Shown: one piece after another, positions 7,393 to 14,728 of the stretch
How the letters are laid out: each line of letters opens with the position of its first letter
Position numbering within the stretch: the stretch's first letter is position 1
From: JAOACQ01 sp049968515
GTDB taxonomy: Bacteria; Spirochaetota; Brevinematia; Brevinematales; JAOACQ01
Length of the DNA stretch: 28,589 bases
Assembly (NCBI GenBank): GCA_049968515.1
Contig: JBMFQR010000023.1
Span: 1-28,589 of the forward strand
Direction of reading: 5' to 3'
Made by a program: the position numbers and the translations under genes
The notes under the pieces: model-generated
What the model saw: the letters and a program-made list of their open reading frames with translations, nothing else
Told to the model about the DNA's origin: nothing
The model's database searches: none

Positions 7393-8931
7393 ATGAATAA
7401 AGTGGCTTTCTTATTAGCGATATTGGTTATTCTCTTAATTGCTTTCTTACTCTACCTTAAAAAGAAAAAAGTTCTTTCAGCCACGATTCTTTTTTTCATT
7501 CTTTTCCTTATTCTGCTTTCAATTTCGGAGAGAAAATTTGTTCTTTCTTTTCAGATCAAGAAAGATGTGCCGGTTTATCTTTTAATTGATGTTAGCAGAA
7601 GTATGCAGAAAATTGAAAAATTTACAAAATGGAAAAAATTCTTTGATGGAACATTCTACTTTTCAGATACAATCTCAAAAGACAAAAAAAACTTAAAAAC
7701 TGAGTTTTCAAAAATTTATGACACAATAAGGGATTTTAAACAAAAAAATGGGGAATGTAAGATTGTCGTTATTACAGACTTACAGGACAATATGTCAATA
7801 AATAAAACATTCGACCCCTACAATGTTTATCTGCTTTACAAAGAAAAAAAAGATAAAAAAGACTTTTTCATAAAAGAGATAAAAGTAAACGAAAATCTTA
7901 TTTCTGAAGAACCTTTCTTAATAGAAGCTCTCGTCTTTTCAGAAAAAGACAGCAAGGAAACATTTGAAATAAAAAATAGCAACCAGATAATCTTTTCAAA
8001 AAATTTAGAAGTAAAAAAAGGGATACAAAAGCTCACTTTTGAACCAGTACTGAATCTAAATGGCTTTAAAACTCTAAGCTTTGGCTTTAAAAACAGAGAC
8101 AGGATTGGAATGATGATTTATTTCAGCAAAAAGAGATATAAAATCTTTATGGCTGGTAATCCATCAGTAGAATTTGTATTTCTGAAAAGATTTCTAAATC
8201 AGTTTAAATGGATGAAAACCAAAGAGTTTTTGCTAAAGACAAAAAAATCATCCAGGATTGATATACCTCAAGATTGCAATGGCTATATCTTTATAGACCT
8301 TGATAGAGAAAATTTTTCGCCTCATCAGAACATAGAAAAATTAAGCAATGCAATCTTTTTATTCACAACCAACTACCAGAAAAACAGGCTTTTTACATCC
8401 ATCACAAACGGCGAAAAAATTTCATACTCAAATTACTATGGTCTTAATGTCCTTTTATTACATAATAACAGAAAGGTAGTTTATGGTAGTGAAAGTTGGA
8501 AACTGAAAACGAAGGAAGGGCTTCTCGATATTAAGGAAAGAAAATACGAAACTTTCTGGTTTGAGTTAATTTCTCCATTTATTGAAGATAAAGAAAATTT
8601 CACCCTTGATAGATATAATTATATAATTAATGAAGACAGTACTTTTGACACATCAAAACCCGGATTAAACAAATATGATGGTATTCCCTATCTTGTAGTA
8701 AGTAATAGAAAAGAAGATATAACACTGCCAATTGCTACAGAAGAAACAAACTGGATGAATATTATCAATATAGAAAGTATTACCAACATAAAAAACCTTA
8801 TAAGAGAATTGAAAAAAGGCTCAAAAGTTATACAAACATTAAAAATTGAAATTGATTTTTCAAAGAACATCTTTTTCTTTACTCTCATATTAATAATGAT
8901 TTTTTTCTTATGGTATGTAGATTTCTTATAA
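7393..8931 (+). CDS. Membrane protein with a vWA-type domain
   Basis: A 512-residue membrane protein. Two N-terminal membrane segments (about 4-21 and 28-44) precede a short von Willebrand A-like region at about 58-150 with a MIDAS motif D66-V-S68-R-S70 and a later ITDLQD. A beta-rich and mixed region follows, ending in a C-terminal membrane segment (about 492-510). This matches the layout of BatA-like or vWA-plus-GATase-like membrane proteins, which are usually near MoxR and DUF58 genes; none are here. ATG 7393 lies one base after the previous stop, and no strong ribosome-binding site is seen. It is Lys-rich with low complexity in places. Function unknown. Confidence 0.65.
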   Translation: MNKVAFLLAILVILLIAFLLYLKKKKVLSATILFFILFLILLSISERKFVLSFQIKKDVPVYLLIDVSRSMQKIEKFTKWKKFFDGTFYFSDTISKDKKNLKTEFSKIYDTIRDFKQKNGECKIVVITDLQDNMSINKTFDPYNVYLLYKEKKDKKDFFIKEIKVNENLISEEPFLIEALVFSEKDSKETFEIKNSNQIIFSKNLEVKKGIQKLTFEPVLNLNGFKTLSFGFKNRDRIGMMIYFSKKRYKIFMAGNPSVEFVFLKRFLNQFKWMKTKEFLLKTKKSSRIDIPQDCNGYIFIDLDRENFSPHQNIEKLSNAIFLFTTNYQKNRLFTSITNGEKISYSNYYGLNVLLLHNNRKVVYGSESWKLKTKEGLLDIKERKYETFWFELISPFIEDKENFTLDRYNYIINEDSTFDTSKPGLNKYDGIPYLVVSNRKEDITLPIATEETNWMNIINIESITNIKNLIRELKKGSKVIQTLKIEIDFSKNIFFFTLILIMIFFLWYVDFL

Positions 8932-9074
8932 AGATTTTGTCATTTATTTTTTCCCACAGCTCGTCTCAAAGGAAAAATATAGCCTTATTCAGGTTAAGTT
9001 ATAAAATCTATTTTCCGAAAAGAAAAAGCATAAACCAAAGAATTTTTACTATCCCGGGCAATGGGGGAATAAAG

Positions 9075-10307
9075 GTGAGATATACAATAAAAGGTGGAAC
9101 CCTGGTTACACCAGAAAAGATAATTTATGGAGCGGATATAGTTGTTAATAATGATAAGATTGAAAAAATTGGAGAAGGAATAAAAGAAAAGGTTGATTTT
9201 GAGATAAAACTAAAATCAGATGACCTCGTATTTCCTGCATTAATAAACGCACATGACCACCTTCTTGGTAGTTATTACCCGAGAATAGGAAAGGGGCCTT
9301 ATATAAACTGGCTTCCCTGGGATAATGATCTTAAGAATCATGAGGTCTATCTGGAAAGAAATAACATCGATAATCTTGATCTCTACTTACTCGGAGCATA
9401 CAAGAATCTGATTTCCGGCGTTACAATTGTTTCAGATCACATTCCCCATCCAGTAAACAAAGACTTTATTAATCTTATGCCAGTAAAAGTAATAGAGAAT
9501 TACACTCTTGAGCATGAAATTTCGAGCTATGACTTAAGATGGGGAAGAGGAATAACAGTAGAACACAATGAGGCAAAGGAAAAAGATATACCTTTTATTA
9601 CCCATATTCAAGAAGGCTTTGATGAAGAAGCCTGTATGGGCGTAAACATACTGAAAGAGATGAATGCACTCGACGAATATACTGTTATGGTTCATGGAAT
9701 TAGTTTTACAGAATCAGACATTATAGAGATTTCTAAATCTCAAGCACATGTTATCTGGTGTCCATCTTCAAATTATTTTATGTTTAAGACAACAACAAAT
9801 ATAAGAAGCTTGTTAAACAGAAATGTTAATGTCTCTTTAGGTACTGACTCTCCTATGTCCGGCGGACTGAATATACTTGAGGAAATGCAGTTTGCTAAAG
9901 CATTATACAAAAAGCTTTACAGAGAGGAAATTGAACCAAAAAAGATTGTGGAGATGGTAACAACAAATCCTGCAAAGGCACTCAGACTGAAAAATATTGG
10001 TAAAATTGAAGAGGGATTTTTTGCAAATATCTTAATTTTAAAGTCATCAAAATCTATGGATCCATATGAATCGCTTATAAATGCATGGTTTGGTGATATC
10101 AAATTGGTAATAATGAATGGCAAGCCAGTTTACGGAAAAAGAAAATTTCTTGATAATTTTTTAGATAACAAAAAAGATTTTGAATTAGTATCCATAAAAG
10201 GAAGTGACAACTTTGTTGTAGGAAGTATCACAAGGCTTTATGAAAGAATCTGGGAAAAAATTAGATATAAAAAAATTTTACCTTTTTTACCAGTTGATGT
10301 AAACTAA
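9075..10307 (+). CDS. Amidohydrolase-1 family enzyme, deaminase/chlorohydrolase-like
   Basis: A zinc- or iron-type amidohydrolase resembling cytosine, nucleoside or SAH deaminases and TrzN/AtzA chlorohydrolases. Metal ligands are His-Asp-His in NAHDHL, His in ITHIQEG, His in MVHGIS, and Asp in LGTDSP, so the active site looks complete. The C-terminal composite-domain motif KIEEGFFANILIL is present. GTG 9075 (410 residues, GGGGG seven bases upstream) places MRYTIKGGTLV at the N-terminus, as in relatives. A longer frame from ATG 8910 overlaps the vWA gene and adds 55 atypical basic residues. The exact start is uncertain. Substrate unknown. Confidence 0.75.
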   Translation: MRYTIKGGTLVTPEKIIYGADIVVNNDKIEKIGEGIKEKVDFEIKLKSDDLVFPALINAHDHLLGSYYPRIGKGPYINWLPWDNDLKNHEVYLERNNIDNLDLYLLGAYKNLISGVTIVSDHIPHPVNKDFINLMPVKVIENYTLEHEISSYDLRWGRGITVEHNEAKEKDIPFITHIQEGFDEEACMGVNILKEMNALDEYTVMVHGISFTESDIIEISKSQAHVIWCPSSNYFMFKTTTNIRSLLNRNVNVSLGTDSPMSGGLNILEEMQFAKALYKKLYREEIEPKKIVEMVTTNPAKALRLKNIGKIEEGFFANILILKSSKSMDPYESLINAWFGDIKLVIMNGKPVYGKRKFLDNFLDNKKDFELVSIKGSDNFVVGSITRLYERIWEKIRYKKILPFLPVDVN

Positions 10308-10335
10308 GTTGTAACTAAAACCAGAGAAGGAAAAA

Positions 10336-11388
10336 ATGCCTGTAGAAAGAAGATTCACAGCTGGCTCGATCATCTATTTTGATCACGAAGTGGGAGACTC
10401 CATTTATGTATTAAAGTCTGGAAGAGTTGATATAAGTTTTATCCAGCCAGAAAGTGGGGAGAAAATCGTAAAAACTCTCACAATCGGGGAATTTTTTGGC
10501 CTTAAATCCGCAATAATAAATCATACAAGAGACGAAATAGCAGAAGCTGTAACGGATGTTCTCACAATTGAATTCAAGGTAAACGAATTTGAAGCCTATG
10601 TGGGAACAAATGTAGAGCTATTAAAAAGACTCTTAAGGGTTTTATCAAATCAGTTAAGAAATTTAGGTATAAAGGTGAATAACTACCTTGGTAACAATGT
10701 AATCTACCCTCCAAATATAGGGCTCTTCAAGATAGGAGAATATTATCTTAACAACAAACAGTACAAACAGGCAATACAGGTTTACGAAAGATATATTAAA
10801 GAATATCCTCAAACAAACCTTGCAGGAGAGGCAAAATATAGAATAGAAATTGCACAGGAAGCTATTAGCACTGGTTTCCTTAAATCCTATAAACCTGTGG
10901 ATGAAATTATAAAAAGCGAGGTTTCAGGAGAAGGATTTGAAACAATTACCCAGACAGTGGATATAAGTACAACACAAGAAAACATCCATTCCCCTTTAGG
11001 TATAAGGGAATGCATGGACAAATATTATAAGGCACAGGGTTTTTGCACTGCAAAGGATTTTACAAATGCAGAAAAAGAATTGAAAAACTTTTTTGCTTCT
11101 TTATCTCCCAACATTAACCCGGAAATGATTGAAGAAGCAAAGATACTTTATTTCAATGTCTTATTTAATTTGAAAAAATTTTCAGAATGCAGTCAGGAAA
11201 TTACAGAATTCATTAAGAATTCAAATAAACCATTACAGATAAAGAAAGCCCTTTTCATCCTTGCTGATATTTACAAAGAACTTGAAAAGCCAGAACTTGA
11301 AAAGGGTATATTACAAAAAATATTGACCATGGTACCTGTGGATGATCTTACAAGAAAAGCAAAAGAAAGAATTAGTCAGTTGGGGTAA
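10336..11388 (+). CDS. cNMP-binding domain protein with TPR repeats, no HTH
   Basis: The 350-residue protein has an N-terminal cyclic-nucleotide-binding beta-barrel (about 1-115; VGDSIYVLKSGRVDISF and IGEFFGLKSA). TPR-like helices follow at about 130-170 (GLFKIGEYYLNNKQYKQAI, QVYERYIKEYPQTN) and again at about 250-345. There is no helix-turn-helix domain, so it is not a classical Crp regulator; it may sense a ligand and bind a protein through the TPRs. The ribosome-binding site GAGAAGGA precedes ATG. It is directly followed by a Crp-type gene, suggesting a functional pair. Confidence 0.8.
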   Translation: MPVERRFTAGSIIYFDHEVGDSIYVLKSGRVDISFIQPESGEKIVKTLTIGEFFGLKSAIINHTRDEIAEAVTDVLTIEFKVNEFEAYVGTNVELLKRLLRVLSNQLRNLGIKVNNYLGNNVIYPPNIGLFKIGEYYLNNKQYKQAIQVYERYIKEYPQTNLAGEAKYRIEIAQEAISTGFLKSYKPVDEIIKSEVSGEGFETITQTVDISTTQENIHSPLGIRECMDKYYKAQGFCTAKDFTNAEKELKNFFASLSPNINPEMIEEAKILYFNVLFNLKKFSECSQEITEFIKNSNKPLQIKKALFILADIYKELEKPELEKGILQKILTMVPVDDLTRKAKERISQLG

Positions 11389-11392
11389 AGAT

Positions 11393-12058
11393 ATGGGAGC
11401 AGATGTACTTGATAAGTTTGAAAAAAGCTATAATCCGGAAGATATAATATTCTGTGAGTACGAGAAGGGTGATGAATTCTATATTATCAAAGAGGGAAAG
11501 GTAAGAATCACAAAGATTCAGGACAACAAAGAAAAAACTCTTGATATACTGGAACCACCGGCAATCTTTGGTGAAATGGCAATCATAGAAGATGCTCCTC
11601 GAAGTGCAACAACGATAGCTGAAACAAATGTAAAAGTAGCGGTCTTCAAAAAACACAACTTTTACGAACTGCTTGCAAACAATCCCAAGTGGGCACTCTC
11701 CCTCATCAAAATTCTTTCAAAGCGAATCTTTGACGCTACAAGAAGGCTTCAGATACTCTCGCTTAAAGAAAATGAGGCAAAGGTCCTCGACACTATCCTT
11801 ATGCTTGTGGAATGGAAAGGCATAATCCCAGCCACCTATCAGGACACAAAACCCATTGAACTTGAAGATGTAACTATAGAAGATATTGCCCATTGGTGTG
11901 GTCTTGATGTAAGAGAATGTGAGAAATACATTATCCGTTATGTAAATATGGGAAGACTTGAAAGAACAGCAAATAAAATCATAGTAAAAAATCTACCAGA
12001 CATCTACAGACTGGTAAAGAACAAAAGAAAGCTTCAACAGGCAGAAAACGAACTCTAA
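11393..12058 (+). CDS. Crp/Fnr-family transcriptional regulator
   Basis: A 221-residue Crp/Fnr-type regulator: a cNMP-binding domain (about 10-120, with KGDEFYIIKEGKVRI and FGEMAIIEDAPRSATTIAE), a long dimer helix, and a C-terminal winged helix-turn-helix (VTIEDIAHWCGLDVRE). The phosphate-binding cassette-like EMAIIEDAPRSAT suggests it could bind a cyclic nucleotide. ATG 11393 starts four bases after the preceding stop and gives a Crp-like length; a start 51 bases earlier would overlap the previous gene. No Cys cluster for Fe-S as in Fnr is seen at the N-terminus. Target genes cannot be inferred. Confidence 0.8.
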   Translation: MGADVLDKFEKSYNPEDIIFCEYEKGDEFYIIKEGKVRITKIQDNKEKTLDILEPPAIFGEMAIIEDAPRSATTIAETNVKVAVFKKHNFYELLANNPKWALSLIKILSKRIFDATRRLQILSLKENEAKVLDTILMLVEWKGIIPATYQDTKPIELEDVTIEDIAHWCGLDVRECEKYIIRYVNMGRLERTANKIIVKNLPDIYRLVKNKRKLQQAENEL

Positions 12059-12059
12059 C

Positions 12060-12335
12060 CTACCCTACTGGAAAAACCCTTATAGAGTCATCAACTCTCT
12101 GATTGAGATAGTTCTGGATTGCATAAAGAGTGCCAGTAGTGCTTGCAGCACATCCACGACATGCACCAAGGTAGTTTATGTAAATGTCAGTGTATCCATC
12201 AGAATCTTTTATGTCAACAACTTCCAGACTACCACCATCAGCAGCAAGCATTGGCCTTATCTCCTCATCAAGCACCTTCTCAATTTCTTTAAGCTTCTCA
12301 ACAAGGCTCATCCCTTTAAAATCTGTTGCTTCCAT
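12060..12335 (-). CDS. NifU C-terminal domain (Nfu-type) Fe-S scaffold protein
   Basis: A 91-residue NifU-like C-terminal domain protein (PF01106), an Fe-S cluster carrier. The CxxC motif is Cys59-Arg-Gly-Cys62 within LGACRGCAAS, and RPMLAADGGSLEVVDI is the typical N-terminal signature. The start at 12335 has AGGGGTAAAG upstream. It stands alone; no isc or suf genes are nearby. It is convergent with the Crp-type gene, the stop codons being one base apart, so no terminator fits between them. Confidence 0.9.
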   Translation of the reverse strand: MEATDFKGMSLVEKLKEIEKVLDEEIRPMLAADGGSLEVVDIKDSDGYTDIYINYLGACRGCAASTTGTLYAIQNYLNQRVDDSIRVFPVG

Positions 12336-12396
12336 AACTTTACCCCTTATAAGTTGTTACTTGTTTTTTATGGCATTACCCCAAAAAATATAATTA

Positions 12397-12425
12397 ATAA
12401 TAATCAACTATTCCCATAATGTCAA
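12397..12425 (-). promoter_or_regulatory. Strong sigma-70 promoter of the Nfu gene
   Basis: Reading the - strand, TTGACA (complement of 12420-12425) and TATTAT (complement of 12397-12402) are 17 bases apart, about 60 bases before the Nfu start. The -35 is perfect and the -10 has one mismatch. Confidence 0.75.
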
Positions 12426-12454
12426 GAAACACAAATCTTCATTCTACAAAATTT

Positions 12455-12844
12455 TTAAGATAAATACCAGAGACATTTTTTTTGCCATTCACAATCACTG
12501 CATAACTTTTTTAGCCTGTCTTTAAGATAAGAATTGGTTAATCTAAAAATTACATTTGCAGCTTTAATAGCATTTACCCTGATTTTCAAAATTTTAAGAA
12601 CCTTTATGTCCAATTTTCTAATATCAATCCTCTTGCCATTTTTCCTTTTAAAGCAAATACTATCACTGCTAAAAGGACAAAATTTACATATTTCATCATT
12701 TCTAATGATAAGCCTCACTTTTTTATCAAAAATTCCAGAGTGGATTTTATAAAGATTTTTTGTAAATTGCCCATCATATCCATAACCCTGAAAACCCTGA
12801 ATACAAAGGATATGATGGGCGCGCAACTCTAAGAATCTTTTCAC
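12455..12844 (-). CDS. DUF1284 family Cys-rich protein
   Basis: A 129-residue protein of the DUF1284 family (PF06935), of unknown function. The signature RAHHILCIQGFQGYGYDG opens it. Cysteines fall at 14, 53, 56 and 64 (ICKFCPF...C) and at 115, 118 and 124 (LCSDCEWQKKC), suggesting two metal or Fe-S sites. The ATG overlaps the bioY stop by four bases (ATGA type), so it is translationally coupled to the biotin transporter and should share the BirA-like operator. This association is worth noting; a link to biotin synthesis or an Fe-S enzyme is only inference. It is rich in Lys and Arg. Confidence 0.8.
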   Translation of the reverse strand: MKRFLELRAHHILCIQGFQGYGYDGQFTKNLYKIHSGIFDKKVRLIIRNDEICKFCPFSSDSICFKRKNGKRIDIRKLDIKVLKILKIRVNAIKAANVIFRLTNSYLKDRLKKLCSDCEWQKKCLWYLS

Positions 12845-13467
12845 CTCGAATAATCTCTTTTTGGGGTAATAATGTCAACCATCATAGCAGCAATAATAGA
12901 TTTTAAAGCATCACCCGGTATAAAAGGGATTGCCCCCATAAAAAGCAATTCTGTAAGGTTGAAAGGCTTTCCCTTTACAAAAGTAAGCCATATGCCAAGC
13001 TGAATTAATCCGGGCAAATAGATAATGACAAAATGAGAAAACAGCATTATAAAGGTTAAGGGCAGAAATTTTCTCGCCTTCGGGCTTTTATCAACTATGT
13101 ATCCTGTAAAAAATGCCGCAAGTACAAAGCCAATCAAGTACCCACCCGTCGGACCAGCAATTACCCCTACTCCCTTTGAAAAACCTGCAAACCATGGAAC
13201 TCCAAGAACACCAAGCAATACATAAATTGTGGTGCTTATCCCACCCCAGTTCTTCCCAAGCAAGACAGCAGTAAAGACTACACCGAGTGTTGAACCCACT
13301 ATAGGTACCGGCGTCCACGAAAGATAAATCTTTAACTGTGCCAGTGCTCCAATTAATAAAGCTCCTCCAAAGGATAGAAGAATCTTCTCCCACAAGACCG
13401 CACCACTTCTCCATTCAAAGAATCGATATCTTATCTTTGAATAATTCTCAACAAATGTAGTTAACAT
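12841..13467 (-). CDS. bioY: Biotin transporter BioY (ECF S-component)
   Basis: A 208-residue multi-pass membrane protein of the BioY family (PF02632), the biotin-binding subunit of an energy-coupling-factor transporter. Hydrophobic helices span most of the length, with signature segments TPVPIVGSTLGVV, VPWFAGFSKG and IAGPTGGYLIGF. The ECF ATPases and T subunit are not encoded here, so it is a solitary S-component or uses shared modules. GGAGG precedes the start. The N-terminus has a longer soluble stretch (about 25 residues) than many homologues. Biotin regulation is supported by the upstream operator. Confidence 0.92.
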   Translation of the reverse strand: MLTTFVENYSKIRYRFFEWRSGAVLWEKILLSFGGALLIGALAQLKIYLSWTPVPIVGSTLGVVFTAVLLGKNWGGISTTIYVLLGVLGVPWFAGFSKGVGVIAGPTGGYLIGFVLAAFFTGYIVDKSPKARKFLPLTFIMLFSHFVIIYLPGLIQLGIWLTFVKGKPFNLTELLFMGAIPFIPGDALKSIIAAMMVDIITPKRDYSR

Positions 13468-13499
13468 TCATTCCTCCTTTTGCAACATATTCAATCATT

Positions 13500-13528
13500 A
13501 TTATAAAACAAATGACTTCTCCTGTCAA
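13500..13528 (-). promoter_or_regulatory. Consensus sigma-70 promoter of bioY
   Basis: On the - strand, TTGACA (complement of 13523-13528) and TATAAT (complement of 13500-13505) are separated by 17 bases, both perfect. The -35 lies inside the BirA-like operator. Confidence 0.85.
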
Positions 13529-13552
13529 CCATTTTTGTATATTGGTTAACAA
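13522..13552. promoter_or_regulatory. BirA-like biotin operator overlapping the bioY -35
   Basis: On the - strand, TTGTTAACC and GGTTGACAG flank a 13-base spacer. They match the BirA consensus TTGTAAACC/GGTTTACAA with few mismatches, though the usual spacer is 14-16 bases. The right half contains the -35 hexamer, so a bound repressor would block RNA polymerase. No birA gene lies in the window. Confidence 0.65.
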
Positions 13553-13579
13553 TAAACTTCAATAAAATAAATAACCTTA

Positions 13580-14728
13580 TTAACTCTCGAAGCCTTCGTT
13601 TATAACATTCTCAATTTCATGAGGGTTTGAAACTACTTTTACATTCTTTGAAATATTTAAGAGTATTCCACAGGCTATTGATAAAACCACACTCGAAGAA
13701 CCACCATAACTCAAAAATGGCAAAGAAACACCGGTTGGTGGCAATGTCCCTGTCGTAATGGCAATATTCAGAAAGGCGTGAAGTGAAAAAAGTGTAACAA
13801 TTCCAAAGGCAAGCAAAGAACCAAAACCATCCTCAACCTTTTTTGCTACAAGCATTCCCCTGATAAATATTGTAATGTATATTAAAGCAATTGCAATTCC
13901 TCCTATCGCACCAAATTCCTCTACAATCACAGAAAATACAAAATCTGTATGTGGTGCAGGCAAAAAGCTTATCTTTTGCATACCATTACCAAACCCCACC
14001 CCCAATAAACCACCATTTGCAAACGCCTTGATTGACTGCAACAAATGATAACCCTTACCAGATGGATCTGCCCATGGGTTCAAAAATGAAATAATCCTTG
14101 CCATTCTATAAGAAACCTTCCACACAAAGAAAACAAGGACTGGCAAGCTCAAAAGTGCTATTGAAAATATATGAGTCAAGGATGCTCCACCAATGAAAAA
14201 CATAAGAAAAGCTGTAACAAGAAGAATTGAAGCAGTTGAAAATCCCGATTGCATCAAGATTATAAAGAATATAGCACTTACTAAAAGCAAGGGTGGCAAA
14301 AGTCCAAAAGTAAAGTCCTCTATCCTGCCCTTCTTTTTCGCAAGAATACTTGATAAATAAATTATTACTGTGAGTTTAGCAAATTCAGATGGATTAAAGT
14401 CAAAAAATCTTAAATTTATCCATCTTTTTGCTCCACCACTTTCCTTGCCTATGCCAGGAATAAAAACAAGCAAAAGCAATAAAAACGTCAGAAATATCAA
14501 TGGTTTTGTAAGATTTTTCAGCTTTGAATAATCATAACCGGCAAAGAAAATAAGAAAAAAGATTGATGGAATTGTCCATATAATCTGTCTTAAGAAAAAG
14601 TGATATGGATTGGCAGTCAATTTCCTTGCAACAAAATAACTTGAGGTATAAACTGTAAGATTTCCTACAAGAATAAGGAATATAAAAAGGGAAAAGAGTA
14701 TAAAATCTACTTTTTTTAAATTCATCAT
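13580..14728 (-). CDS. ftsW: FtsW-type peptidoglycan glycosyltransferase (SEDS family)
   Basis: A 382-residue SEDS-family polytopic membrane protein that polymerises lipid II. Motifs include GGAKRWI (98-104), NPSEFAKL, PAPHTDFVFSV (258-267, carrying the expected catalytic Asp262), and the C-terminal PPTGVSLPFLSYGGSS. The family motif QPDFGT is degenerate here as QSGFST (160-165). FtsW is favoured over RodA by overall motifs, but either is possible. Its ATG immediately follows the nadB stop (no gap), so it is the last gene of the PHP-bactofilin-map-nadB-ftsW run. No other division genes are adjacent. Confidence 0.8.
   Translation of the reverse strand: MMNLKKVDFILFSLFIFLILVGNLTVYTSSYFVARKLTANPYHFFLRQIIWTIPSIFFLIFFAGYDYSKLKNLTKPLIFLTFLLLLLVFIPGIGKESGGAKRWINLRFFDFNPSEFAKLTVIIYLSSILAKKKGRIEDFTFGLLPPLLLVSAIFFIILMQSGFSTASILLVTAFLMFFIGGASLTHIFSIALLSLPVLVFFVWKVSYRMARIISFLNPWADPSGKGYHLLQSIKAFANGGLLGVGFGNGMQKISFLPAPHTDFVFSVIVEEFGAIGGIAIALIYITIFIRGMLVAKKVEDGFGSLLAFGIVTLFSLHAFLNIAITTGTLPPTGVSLPFLSYGGSSSVVLSIACGILLNISKNVKVVSNPHEIENVINEGFES

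Noticed and set aside
11342..11392. Longer start for the Crp-type regulator
   Set aside because: It would overlap the preceding gene by 47 bases without a ribosome-binding site; ATG 11393 follows the stop by four bases.
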